64,000 nt of DNA from JAAELZ01 sp965237995. Lineage in GTDB: Bacteria; Pseudomonadota; Gammaproteobacteria; Arenicellales; Poriferihabitantaceae. The translations under genes and the position numbers were made by a program. The stretch spans positions 744,001 through 808,000 of the forward strand of contig CBDEGO010000003.1 in the NCBI GenBank assembly GCA_965237995.1, given 5' to 3'. Positions 1 through 8,578 of this stretch are shown in pieces. Each line of letters starts with the position of its first letter. Position 1 is the stretch's first letter. The notes below the pieces were generated by a model. The model ran no database searches. It had not been told where the DNA came from and saw nothing but the letters and a program-made list of their open reading frames with translations.

Positions 1-1
1 G

Positions 2-532
2 CCGATAGACTACTTAGTATTGGCATGTGGACAAAAGGCGAAACTCGGTGGAGAAAGTATCCTCGTCGATGCGGGGGCAGTATATGTTGCTTTGTCAGCT
101 TATCCAGCAATACTGTCTGAACTACAAAACGATTTCTATTTTGAAAACCGAGGTATGTCAGACAAAGATGAACTATTTAAAGCACCTATTTTTAGTTTCA
201 ATAGGAATGGTATTCCGTTGATACGTTACTTCAGAGTTTATATTGAAGCCGCACACGAAAAAGCTAACTCTCCATTATCCTCTCGCCAAATTGAAGCAAT
301 GAATTATCTCGACACCATTCTTGAATCAAGCTTTGTGCGGCGGCACGTCATGTTGGAAGCAGGTCAGATGCTTGTTTCGGCAGATGATAAATTCTTACAT
401 ACACGTACTACGTTTCTCGACGAACACGAACCAACGGAAAATATTGGTGATGAGAAGTCACTTGAAAACTTAAATCGATATATGGTCAGAGTTTGGCTAC
501 GTCAAGCAATGTCTAGTCAAAGTGTTGCCTAG
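2..532 (+). CDS. TauD/TfdA-type Fe(II)/2-oxoglutarate dioxygenase, 5'-truncated by the window edge
   Basis: The reading frame is open from base 2, so the true start lies upstream; about 177 C-terminal residues are visible. The segment resembles the C-terminal half of TauD/TfdA or gamma-butyrobetaine-hydroxylase-like oxygenases: a G-G-E-S-x-L-V-D stretch near the start, then L-H-T-R-T-T-F near the end, where the His would be the distal iron ligand, and a closing Y-M-V-R-V-W-L-R, where the Arg would bind 2-oxoglutarate. Such enzymes hydroxylate small carboxylates, sulfonates or betaines in the cytoplasm. The next gene, an EamA exporter, follows after 21 bases, so the two may be co-transcribed. 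Substrate unknown. Family assignment rests on motif memory and on only part of the protein. Confidence 0.7.
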   Translation, partial: PIDYLVLACGQKAKLGGESILVDAGAVYVALSAYPAILSELQNDFYFENRGMSDKDELFKAPIFSFNRNGIPLIRYFRVYIEAAHEKANSPLSSRQIEAMNYLDTILESSFVRRHVMLEAGQMLVSADDKFLHTRTTFLDEHEPTENIGDEKSLENLNRYMVRVWLRQAMSSQSVA

Positions 533-553
533 GTTTAGACTAGAGATTAAGTA

Positions 554-1399
554 ATGGATCACACTGAATTAGCGTTTTTTCTTGTATTATTTTCAGCCTT
601 TATGCACGCGACTTGGAATGCGGTAGTAAAGGCTGGAAAGAACCGTTTTCATACTCTCGCTACTGTAGATGGAACAGCTTTCTTAATATGTTTGTTAGCT
701 TTGCCGTTCGTTTCGACTCCATCGTTACAAGTTTGGGGGTACATATTTATCTCTGTTATTTTAAACACCATATACCGCTTACTTTTAATCAAAGCGTACG
801 AAATGGGAGATTTTGGCCAAGTTTACCCGATTGTACGCGGAGTGCCTCCAGTACTAGTTGCTTTATTTTCTATTCTTCTACTCTCGGAAACCCTGAGTGG
901 ACAAGCTTATTTGGGGGTCGCACTTATTTCTATTGGAATTATAAACCTGACTGTTGTCAGAGCGTTGACTACTGAGTTTATATCTCCTGTTATAATTTCA
1001 ATTTTAGCTGGAATATTCATCGCTGGTTATACTATTGTAGATGCAATAGGTGTGCGACAAAGTGGCAGTGTATATCAGTTTATAATTTATTTAACGCTCT
1101 TCCAAAGTATCCCTATTCCAGCACTTGCACTAATTAAGAATTCAGATAAATTTGTTAAACATGTTAGAAATAATTGGATGGTTGGTGCATTAGGTGGTTT
1201 GTTCTACCTGGCTTCATATGGTTTAATATTATATACTTTTACAATTATCGCAGTAGCTGAGGTATCTGCCCTTCGCGAAACTAGTGTTATTATTGCCGCG
1301 ATTATAGCGTCTGTGTTCTTTAAAGAGGAATTTGGGATCAGGAAGTTCATGAGTGCAGTTATTATTTGTTTGGGTATTCTCCTGATAAAAATAAACTAA
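554..1399 (+). CDS. EamA/DMT-family metabolite transporter
   Basis: A 281-residue, highly hydrophobic protein with about ten predicted membrane helices in two EamA-like halves, the usual architecture and length of drug/metabolite transporters. The N-terminus has the family-typical A-x-x-H-A-x-W-N-A pattern (residues 16-24), and the first half holds the conserved Y-P-I-V-R-G-V-P-P stretch after the third helix. It probably exports or exchanges a small metabolite across the inner membrane. It lies 21 bases after the dioxygenase and just before a LysR gene on the same strand, suggesting a small regulated unit. Substrate cannot be told from sequence. Confidence 0.85.
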   Translation: MDHTELAFFLVLFSAFMHATWNAVVKAGKNRFHTLATVDGTAFLICLLALPFVSTPSLQVWGYIFISVILNTIYRLLLIKAYEMGDFGQVYPIVRGVPPVLVALFSILLLSETLSGQAYLGVALISIGIINLTVVRALTTEFISPVIISILAGIFIAGYTIVDAIGVRQSGSVYQFIIYLTLFQSIPIPALALIKNSDKFVKHVRNNWMVGALGGLFYLASYGLILYTFTIIAVAEVSALRETSVIIAAIIASVFFKEEFGIRKFMSAVIICLGILLIKIN

Positions 1400-1404
1400 T
1401 TGTG

Positions 1405-2349
1405 ATGCATCGGCCTCCCCCTACGCCTATGCTGCAAGCTTTTGTTGCGGCGGCGAAAACTAACAGTTTTGCAAGAGCAGCTGTAGAACTCCACATAACA
1501 GCTAGTGCTATTAGTCATCAAGTTATCAAGTTAGAAGAGTGGTGGGGAATTCCACTTTTTGAGCGCCATTCTAGAGGAGTTAAATTAACAGATGAGGGCA
1601 AACTTTTGTTCCCTGTTATCGATGCGTTCTTTCAAACCCTTGATGCCACCTTACACGACATAGATCCAAATCACGCTCCTCCCCTCAATTTATCTTGCAC
1701 TTCGTCATTATGCTCCGCTTGGCTCTCTCCGCGAATATTCGATGATGATATAAAGCAACAATTACCAAATGTTATTTTGAAATCTGAAGAGGTAACAAAA
1801 CTTAACATTGGTTTTTTTCAGTTTGATCTAGCAATAGTTATTGGGGATGGAGACTTTCCTGGTTATGATGTGGAATTTTTGATGCGAGATATGGTCTTCC
1901 CCGTTTTTGCGTCGAGGCTGACTGAAGGACAGGGGAAAATTACTGCTTTAGATGTTAAAAACTATCCACTTATTCACCGCGCAGATGATCATATATGTCC
2001 AACTTGGGATGACTGGTTTGAGTTTAATAATCTTGGAGATGTACCTGAGCACGTTGGTGCAAAATTTCCCGATTCCTCTTTAGCTCTGCATCTCGCCGAA
2101 ATGGGTAGTGGCATAGCACTAGGGCGCACTGCACTGGTTCTAGAGCAGATGTTGGCTAAAGCGCTGGAGCCAATCTCATTCGGAGCAATGCCATCCCCCT
2201 CTAGTTATTATTTAATTTGTAAGAAAAACCGCCTAAAAGAGGTCGCCGTACGCAAATTACATAATTGGATTAAAAAAGAAGTAGCTTTGTTTATAAGAAA
2301 AGCTAGCATAGCATTTCCAGACCTTTCTTATAAAGGTATCCAGAAGTGA
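1405..2349 (+). CDS. LysR-family regulator, GcvA-like
   Basis: A DNA-binding regulator of 314 residues from the ATG at 1405. I chose that start because the sequence from there (M-H-R-P-P-P-T-P-M-L-Q-A-F) matches the usual GcvA-subfamily opening; an earlier in-frame start at 1366 would overlap the EamA gene. The winged helix-turn-helix covers about residues 8-65, with F-A-R-A-A-x-E-L-H-x-T-x-S-A-I-S-H-Q as the recognition part. The rest is a periplasmic-binding-like effector domain. It sits five bases downstream of the transporter and may control the dioxygenase-transporter pair. Effector unknown. Confidence 0.85.
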   Translation: MHRPPPTPMLQAFVAAAKTNSFARAAVELHITASAISHQVIKLEEWWGIPLFERHSRGVKLTDEGKLLFPVIDAFFQTLDATLHDIDPNHAPPLNLSCTSSLCSAWLSPRIFDDDIKQQLPNVILKSEEVTKLNIGFFQFDLAIVIGDGDFPGYDVEFLMRDMVFPVFASRLTEGQGKITALDVKNYPLIHRADDHICPTWDDWFEFNNLGDVPEHVGAKFPDSSLALHLAEMGSGIALGRTALVLEQMLAKALEPISFGAMPSPSSYYLICKKNRLKEVAVRKLHNWIKKEVALFIRKASIAFPDLSYKGIQK

Positions 2350-2384
2350 GAAAAAATCGGAATCCCTTAGAGAGTTTTACATAA

Positions 2385-2411
2385 TTCGAGTGACACAATA
2401 CTTAACTATTC
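2385..2411 (+). repeat. Isolated REP-like copy related to the RAYT-flanking repeat
   Basis: The segment contains T-T-C-G-A-G-T-G then ACACAATACTTAACTAT and differs at only about three of 27 positions from the repeat in front of the RAYT transposase at 48576. It stands alone in the intergenic region after the LysR gene, as expected of a REP-type element dispersed by a RAYT enzyme. Confidence 0.6.
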
Positions 2412-2514
2412 TTCGCTTTGATCTAGTTAACATACCGGCTATTTATAGCATGGAGAATATCAATATCGTACGTTAAAGGTTAGGTTACAACATTTACACT
2501 TTAATACCTAATTA

Positions 2515-2685
2515 ACCCGTGGTGCATTTAGGATTGAAATTCTGGACATATCTCACTGATTGAGAGATTTTATGTCAAAAATAACGCATAAGAATCAAAA
2601 TTCATCGAAATTTTTAAAGAGCTTCTCTAAAAAATATCATTTTTTCGACATAATTCATGTCGTTTTTTCTAAATACACCACGGGT
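2515..2685. mobile_element. MITE-like non-autonomous transposable element
   Basis: The element is 171 bp and bounded by near-perfect 17-bp terminal inverted repeats: ACCCGTGGTGCATTTAG at 2515-2531 and the inverse of ACCCGTGGTGTATTTAG at 2669-2685 (16 of 17 match). Both ends are flanked by the same nine bases, ACCTAATTA (2506-2514 and 2686-2694), a clear target-site duplication. The inside has no coding capacity but holds smaller hairpins, for example GACAT-AATTC-ATGTC near 2647-2661. No transposase for this end type is in the window, so it would need to be mobilised in trans. It fills most of the 367-bp gap between the LysR gene and the convergent hydrolase gene. Confidence 0.85.
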
Positions 2686-2716
2686 ACCTAATTAGTATTA
2701 GACATCTCTATTTCCC

Positions 2717-4729
2717 TTAGAAGTGATCGCGCGGATAAGTTTTATCCCAGTGCTTTTCAAACACTTTTTCTTCTCGCTCCCAAGCCTGTGACACCGCCTT
2801 TATATGAAAGTTATGCTCATCGCAGGTCATCACCGTGTGCGTAAGGGTTTTAGTTTTCCAATCATCCCCACGGCTGTATTCCCACTCCCATTCGTACTCA
2901 GCCGTGGCAGAATTGGGGTCGTCAGGGTGAACACTGCAACGTTGTAGCGATTTCGAACTCATCTCGACACCATTGCCGTCAAATTTGGTTTTCCCGTTGT
3001 CTGCAACGATTTCAAAAATATGCTTTCCCGTAGCCGCATCGACGCGTGTGCTACGTTGTAAGTTTACATCTCTCAATTTAGTTGTCGGCAGACTGGGTAA
3101 GGCGACGTGATCTTTGAATTGAGTCAAATTGCCCTCGTCAGCCGTATGACTACGAACAGGTAACAGTAATTTGCTGACACCCGTGCCAATGGATAAAGTG
3201 GTTTTATTTGGTGAAGGCCAAGCGATCGGCCAATAACTGGTTGATAAAGCTAGGCGTAAAGTGTGGCCTTTAGGCACAACATAACCAACGTGATTGAGCT
3301 TTACGGTAGCCGTTACTTTTTCGCCCGGATTAAGCGCCACAGGATTGCTTTTGCCAAAACGTTGACTCAAGTTTAATATTCCACGAGTGATCAAGGTACT
3401 TGAGCCATCTGGCCAAACATCACACAAGCGTGCAGCAACCAATGCTTGCGGTTGGTCAGAACTTAACGTTAAGTCAAGTTTGGCGTTACCCAATATCGCA
3501 ATGTCTTGCTCGACCAGTTGATCAAATACCAGCGAACCTTCATCTTCGGTTTGCTGTTCGTCAGGTAGTTCATTCGAAGGGCCGAAGGCGAACCATGGCA
3601 TGTATTCTCCGCCCACCAACCCTACCGTTTGGGGCGAGCAAATAGAAGCGACACCTTCGTTCTGCGCTGCTTGACTTAAACCTGATTCCGAATCGTTCGC
3701 TTGGTTTAGATAGAGCGTTCTAATGTTTACATTAGGCGATGGCCAACTTGGCTCACCCACCCATTTTCCTGGACGATGATCGTAATAAGGTTTTGGCTTA
3801 ACACTGTCTTGAAGATAAACTTGATAATTAGACTCTTGCATAATGCCGTTGTCTTCGCCCTTTAACCAATGATCAAACCACCTTGCCGCGTCTTCCAGAA
3901 AATTGACGGTTGGGCCCGGCACGCCTAGGTGAGGATAACGATGACACCATGCACCTTGTAGACCGCGAGTAGGCACAGATAAATTTTTTAGCAAACGAGG
4001 CACTGTGTTTGGCCAACAATCTGCGTGACCACTCACCGCGTACACCGGTATTTTTATCGCATCATAATCGGTGCCGACCGTGCCACGCAGCCAGTATTCG
4101 TCTTGATGTTGATGTGTGAGCCAATAATCTAAATAGTGTGGGGTCTCGTTTAGTCGCTCAAGCCATAGCTCACGCCACGCTTCTCCCACTAAACGCGGAT
4201 CAGGTGGACGCGAATTAAAGCCGAACATTAACGCCGCCCAGCCAATGGTTTGTCCCACCATGCAGCCCATATAATAAGACCCATCATCGTAATAACGAAA
4301 TTCCGATGCGCCCAATGTAATAATGGTTTTCAGCGGTTTAGGTGCGCGCTGCGCTAGCTGCAAGCCTGTGATGCCGCCCCACGAGATACCGATTGTCGCC
4401 ACATTGCCATCGCACCAATCTTGCCCAGCCATCCAATTGATCACCGCCACACCGTCGTCGATTTCCTGATCACTATACTCATCGAACATCACGCCATCAG
4501 AGCTACCCGAGCCCCGCATGTCTACTCGAATAGTGGCGTAACCACGACTGGCGAACCAAGCGATGGTATTCGAATCTCGAATAGCTGAGGCATCATCTTT
4601 TCGATAAGGAATATATTCTAGTATGGCGGGTAGCGGCATTTGCGCTTTCCCTTCTGGCAGCCATAGTCTGGCACCTAATTTAGCCCCATCAGGCATGGGG
4701 ACCCATAGATGCTCTGTACACTCGATCAT
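2717..4729 (-). CDS. CocE/NonD-type S15-family alpha/beta hydrolase (peptidase or esterase)
   Basis: A 670-residue protein of the X-Pro dipeptidyl-peptidase/cocaine-esterase type. The alpha/beta-hydrolase core shows the S15 pattern: L-E-Y-I-P-Y-R-K early, R-V-D-M-R-G-S-G-S-S-D-G around 68-79, the nucleophile elbow G-x-S-W-G-G with Ser116, the acid region S-G-H-A-D-C-W and the His in W-C-H-R-Y-P-H. A C-terminal jelly-roll domain follows (about 370 onward). No signal peptide, so probably cytoplasmic. It is the last gene of a peptide-transporter operon, 10 bases after the dppF-like gene, which supports a role in breaking down an imported peptide or peptide-like ester/amide. The exact bond cleaved cannot be told. 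Confidence 0.8.
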   Translation of the reverse strand: MIECTEHLWVPMPDGAKLGARLWLPEGKAQMPLPAILEYIPYRKDDASAIRDSNTIAWFASRGYATIRVDMRGSGSSDGVMFDEYSDQEIDDGVAVINWMAGQDWCDGNVATIGISWGGITGLQLAQRAPKPLKTIITLGASEFRYYDDGSYYMGCMVGQTIGWAALMFGFNSRPPDPRLVGEAWRELWLERLNETPHYLDYWLTHQHQDEYWLRGTVGTDYDAIKIPVYAVSGHADCWPNTVPRLLKNLSVPTRGLQGAWCHRYPHLGVPGPTVNFLEDAARWFDHWLKGEDNGIMQESNYQVYLQDSVKPKPYYDHRPGKWVGEPSWPSPNVNIRTLYLNQANDSESGLSQAAQNEGVASICSPQTVGLVGGEYMPWFAFGPSNELPDEQQTEDEGSLVFDQLVEQDIAILGNAKLDLTLSSDQPQALVAARLCDVWPDGSSTLITRGILNLSQRFGKSNPVALNPGEKVTATVKLNHVGYVVPKGHTLRLALSTSYWPIAWPSPNKTTLSIGTGVSKLLLPVRSHTADEGNLTQFKDHVALPSLPTTKLRDVNLQRSTRVDAATGKHIFEIVADNGKTKFDGNGVEMSSKSLQRCSVHPDDPNSATAEYEWEWEYSRGDDWKTKTLTHTVMTCDEHNFHIKAVSQAWEREEKVFEKHWDKTYPRDHF

Positions 4730-4739
4730 GTTAAGGTTT

Positions 4740-5714
4740 TTATCTGGGGTAATGGCAAGTTAGAGAGTGAAGCTCACCCGCATCGACAACAGGTGGAAAT
4801 ACCTTATCGCAATCTCTACTCGCAAAGGGGCAGCGCGTATGAAACTCGCACCCCAGCGGCCTATCCATCAAACTAGGCACTTCACCTTTCAGCTCTGTTC
4901 GCTCCATTTCTGCATCCGGATTGGGTTCCGGATTCGCTGATAACAAAGCATGCGTGTAAGGGTGCCTAGGCTCAGCAAATATGCTGTCCGTTGGCCCTTG
5001 CTCAGCAAAGCGCCCTAGATACATAATCGCTGTGCGATCAGAAATATGTCGCACAATATTTAGGTTATGAGTAATGACAAACATACTGATGCCCAACTCG
5101 TCTTGCAGTCGGTTGAGCAGATTCAATATTTCACCCTGAACAGATACGTCCAAACCCGCCGTCGGTTCATCAGCTATGATCAGTTTCGGGCTCAGCGCTA
5201 GCGCCCTTGCAACGCCTACACGGCGCGCTTGGCCACCACTGAGTTGATGCGGATAGCGTTGCGCGAAGTGTTCAGGCAAACCTACCATTTTCAGTAATCT
5301 ACTGGCCTCCGCTTTTAAATCCTTCTCTTTCATCTCATGCACAATATACGGCTCACTTATTAATGCGCCTACCGTTTGCCGTGGGCTTAGTGAACCAACG
5401 GGGTTTTGCCACATAAAAGAGATTTGTCGTCGATAGGCCTGCATCTGATCAGCATTCATCGTAGTGACTTCGTCACCCATAAAATTTACCGACCCCTCAG
5501 CGACGGGCAGCAAACCCGCAACGGCAAGCGCTAAGGTAGATTTACCCGAGCCACTTTCGCCCACCAAAGTGAACGTTTGACCTTCTTCAATTGAAAACGA
5601 GACATCTCTTACCGCGTCAATGAAAGGGTCTTCAATGCCCTTGAGCTTTGCCTTTAAGCCAGATGCAATCCGAAATCGAACCCTAAGGCGCTCTACCTGC
5701 AAAACCTGACTCAT
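4740..5714 (-). CDS. Peptide/nickel-type ABC transporter ATPase, DppF/OppF-like
   Basis: The second ATPase of a dipeptide/oligopeptide importer. I start it at the ATG ending at 5714, which overlaps the upstream stop as ATGA (324 residues); a 348-residue longer form would run back into the dppD-like gene. It has Walker A G-E-S-G-S-G-K-S-T, signature L-S-G-G-Q-A-R-R-V-G-V-A-R-A-L, Walker B L-I-I-A-D-E-P-T-A-G-L-D, and the C-terminal Cys-containing segment (C-E-F-H-T-R-C-P ... C-H) typical of the oligo/dipeptide C-terminal domain that can carry an Fe-S cluster. It works at the inner face of the membrane with the two permeases. Confidence 0.9.
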   Translation of the reverse strand: MSQVLQVERLRVRFRIASGLKAKLKGIEDPFIDAVRDVSFSIEEGQTFTLVGESGSGKSTLALAVAGLLPVAEGSVNFMGDEVTTMNADQMQAYRRQISFMWQNPVGSLSPRQTVGALISEPYIVHEMKEKDLKAEASRLLKMVGLPEHFAQRYPHQLSGGQARRVGVARALALSPKLIIADEPTAGLDVSVQGEILNLLNRLQDELGISMFVITHNLNIVRHISDRTAIMYLGRFAEQGPTDSIFAEPRHPYTHALLSANPEPNPDAEMERTELKGEVPSLMDRPLGCEFHTRCPFASRDCDKVFPPVVDAGELHSLTCHYPR

Positions 5715-6709
5715 GACGGCCTCCAATGGCAACTGACATAATGGCTTGGCACCGTTTCTCTCCACTGCGGAATAGTTGAGTCGCACTCAGGTAGCGCTCT
5801 ATCGCATCTATTTTTAAAGATGCAGCCACTTGGCAGTGAAGTTAGATCTGGAATTTCTCCCGGAATAGTCGGCAATGAGCGGCTTTTTTCTGCAATGCTG
5901 GCTGGATCACACTTAAGTAACTTCTCTGTATAAGGGTGCGCCGGAGAGTGAAATACCTCACGCGCCGTACCTTGTTCCACTACCTCACCAGCATACATCA
6001 CAATAACGTGGTCACATAATTCAGCGATCACACCTAAATGATGCGAAATAAACAAAATAGAACACCCCATGTCCGTTTGTAATTGCTTCAGCAAATGAAT
6101 AATTTGCACTTCTAAAGTGGCATCTAATGCCGTCGTCGGCTCGTCCGCGATTAATAGCGAGGGCTGCGCCTGTAACGCCATCGCGATTGATATCCGCTGC
6201 TGCATGCCGCCTGAAAATTCATGCGGGTATTGATCCAAACGACTTTCTGGGTCGGGAATACCCACACTCGCCAGCATATCTATTGAACGTTGGCGTTTTT
6301 GCGCTTTGGTTTTATCATCACGATACTGGATATCCATCATTTGACGACCGATGGAGATCACCGGGTTTAGCGTTGACATGGGGTCTTGAAACACAATCGA
6401 CATTCGTTGGCCACGAATCGCCCGCATATCATCTTCGTCTAAGGTGAGTAAATCCTCACCCTCGAAATTTACTGACCCATTGGGTATCTTTGCATTTTCC
6501 GCAAGCAGCCGAATAATGGAGGAGATAAGCGTTGATTTCCCGCAACCACTTTCTCCCACCACGCCCACTATCGAGCCTTTAGGGATATCCAAGTTAACAT
6601 GACGTAAGGCGTTAAGCTCACCTCGGTCGGTACTATAGTGCACAGACAAATCTCGAATGCTCAGTACATTTTCGTTATCATGTATTGCACTTTTGGTGGT
6701 CTGACTCAT
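5711..6709 (-). CDS. Peptide/nickel-type ABC transporter ATPase, DppD/OppD-like
   Basis: First ATPase of the peptide importer, 332 residues. Walker A G-E-S-G-C-G-K-S-T, Q-loop F-Q-D-P-M-S-T-L-N-P, signature F-S-G-G-M-Q-Q-R, and Walker B L-L-I-A-D-E-P-T-T-A-L-D are all intact. The C-terminus has the family's C-I-F-K-N-R-C-D ... C ... C-H-W segment. It overlaps both neighbours by four bases (ATGA), which indicates translational coupling in the order permease, permease, ATPase, ATPase. Confidence 0.92.
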   Translation of the reverse strand: MSQTTKSAIHDNENVLSIRDLSVHYSTDRGELNALRHVNLDIPKGSIVGVVGESGCGKSTLISSIIRLLAENAKIPNGSVNFEGEDLLTLDEDDMRAIRGQRMSIVFQDPMSTLNPVISIGRQMMDIQYRDDKTKAQKRQRSIDMLASVGIPDPESRLDQYPHEFSGGMQQRISIAMALQAQPSLLIADEPTTALDATLEVQIIHLLKQLQTDMGCSILFISHHLGVIAELCDHVIVMYAGEVVEQGTAREVFHSPAHPYTEKLLKCDPASIAEKSRSLPTIPGEIPDLTSLPSGCIFKNRCDRALPECDSTIPQWRETVPSHYVSCHWRPS

Positions 6710-7542
6710 AAGCTCTTCCTCAACTTAGGGTCAATTAAGTCGCGTAAAGACTCACCCAGAAAAGTGAAGCCTAAGGTAATTAACACCAAGGGAATACTGC
6801 CTGCGATAATCGGCCATGGCGTATTACGAATTAGCGTATAGCCATCGTTCAATATACTGCCCCAAGAAGGGGTCGGCGGCTTTACGCCCATGCCAAGAAA
6901 ACTCAAACCAGCCTCTAAAGCAATCACCGCTGGAATATCCATAGAAGCTAAAATAATTAGCGGCCCGACCACGTTAGGTAATATATGGACTCGTAAAATG
7001 CGCGCGATTGACACGCCCATAGCGCGCTCTGCCATCACGAATTCATTGGTTTTTATGGTCAATGTTTGAGTGCGAACAACCCGTCCGTAGATAGGTATTT
7101 GGGTGACGATGATGACTGCGATGACAGTACCCAATGAAGGACCGACTAATGCAACCGTAGCCAAAGCAAACATGACCGTGGGAAAGGAGCGAATGGTATC
7201 AAAAAATAACACGATGACACTGTCTAGCCATTTAGGGCCAAAACCCGCCAGCATACCCAAAAACACCCCTACGCTTAGTGCGGCGGCAATAGAGATGAAT
7301 GCCACTTTGAGCGCTATTTGCCCACCGTAAAGCACCCGTGAAAAGAGGTCTCTTCCTAGTTGGTCAGTACCCAACAAATGCGCCCATGAAGGCCCTTGAA
7401 GGCGATCAATAATATTAAGCTTGATCGGGTCGTACGGCGCTATCAATCCCGCAAATAGCGCGCTGATAACAATAACCACAACCAAGACCATACCTATAAG
7501 GCCTAAAGGGTCGCGCGTGACGCGTTTTATGGTGTCCATCAT
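6706..7542 (-). CDS. Peptide/nickel-type ABC transporter permease, DppC/OppC-like
   Basis: Inner-membrane permease of 278 residues with about six helices. The N-terminal segment with P-Y-D-P-I and H-L-L-G-T-D-Q-L-G-R-D-L-F-S-R is the hallmark of the DppC/OppC/NikC group, and the EAA loop (M-A-E-R-A-M-G-V-S-x-x-R-I-L-x-x-H-I-L-P-N) follows near the middle. It pairs with the DppB-like permease immediately upstream (four-base overlap). Confidence 0.92.
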   Translation of the reverse strand: MMDTIKRVTRDPLGLIGMVLVVVIVISALFAGLIAPYDPIKLNIIDRLQGPSWAHLLGTDQLGRDLFSRVLYGGQIALKVAFISIAAALSVGVFLGMLAGFGPKWLDSVIVLFFDTIRSFPTVMFALATVALVGPSLGTVIAVIIVTQIPIYGRVVRTQTLTIKTNEFVMAERAMGVSIARILRVHILPNVVGPLIILASMDIPAVIALEAGLSFLGMGVKPPTPSWGSILNDGYTLIRNTPWPIIAGSIPLVLITLGFTFLGESLRDLIDPKLRKSL

Positions 7543-8483
7543 AACGACGCCCTAATGCGCGGGTCTAACCATGCATTTATCAGATCAGACAAGGTCGTGC
7601 TTATCACAAATAAAACCGTACTTACGAGGACTGAACCCATCACCACTGGGTAGTTTCGTGTGGTAATAGAATCGAAAATCAATTTACCAATCCCTGGCCG
7701 AGCAAAAACGATCTCCGTAAACAAGGCTGCCGATAACAAAAAGCCCATACCGACACCCACAACCGTTACCGTAGGCAATACCGCCAGTTTCAACGCATAG
7801 CGATAAACAACGGTGTTTTCAGATAAACCATAAGCCCGTGCGGTACGAATATGGTTTTCTCCCATCACCTCTAGCATTGAGGCCCTCACTAAGCGAGATA
7901 GATATCCCACCCATGAAAGCCCAATAGCAAAAGCGGGTAAAACTAAATGCGAAACTTGATCCCAAAAGTCACCCTTATCTCCGGCACCGACTGCAGGAAA
8001 CCACTGTAGGGTAACAGCGAAAATCAACAATGAGTATAAAGCCACCACAAAGGCAGGCGCGGTAATACAAGCGACTGAGATCACGCCTGTGAATCGATCA
8101 ATGAAGGTATTGCGATGCAGCGCTGAATAACACCCCAGTGGAATACCGATCAACATGGCAAAAATAATGGCGGTGAAAATCAACCATAAAGTATAGGGCA
8201 ACTGACCAAAAACAGTCGCCGCAACAGGTCGGTTGGTAATGACGTCCATGCCCAAATCGCCGCGTAATATATTACCGAAGAACTTAACAATTTGAATAGG
8301 CAAGGGCTGGTCTAAACCCATCTGCGCCGATAAGCTCGCAATCAATTCAGGGGTGGCTCTAGGACCTAGCAATATACGCGCTGGGTCACCCGGAACCATG
8401 TGAATCATACAAAACAAAAGCGTCACTGCTAGCATTACAATCAAAATGCTGAGCGCAACTCTCTTTAGGAAATAAAGGCCCAT
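7539..8483 (-). CDS. Peptide/nickel-type ABC transporter permease, DppB/OppB-like
   Basis: Inner-membrane permease of 314 residues. It opens with the usual single helix and the M-V-P-G-D-P-A-R motif (about 30-37), followed by a binding-protein-dependent transport core and an EAA loop (R-T-A-R-A-Y-G-L). Length and helix number match DppB/NikB. It is translated just after the binding protein gene (95-base gap) and is coupled to the next permease by ATGA. Confidence 0.92.
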   Translation of the reverse strand: MGLYFLKRVALSILIVMLAVTLLFCMIHMVPGDPARILLGPRATPELIASLSAQMGLDQPLPIQIVKFFGNILRGDLGMDVITNRPVAATVFGQLPYTLWLIFTAIIFAMLIGIPLGCYSALHRNTFIDRFTGVISVACITAPAFVVALYSLLIFAVTLQWFPAVGAGDKGDFWDQVSHLVLPAFAIGLSWVGYLSRLVRASMLEVMGENHIRTARAYGLSENTVVYRYALKLAVLPTVTVVGVGMGFLLSAALFTEIVFARPGIGKLIFDSITTRNYPVVMGSVLVSTVLFVISTTLSDLINAWLDPRIRASL

Positions 8484-8578
8484 TAGAAGTCCCTCAGATT
8501 AGATAGGCAAGCAGTGATACGAAGAGGCCATCTTCTTCGCATCACTATTGCCAACGACGTGGTAGCGCCGAGGAAGGT

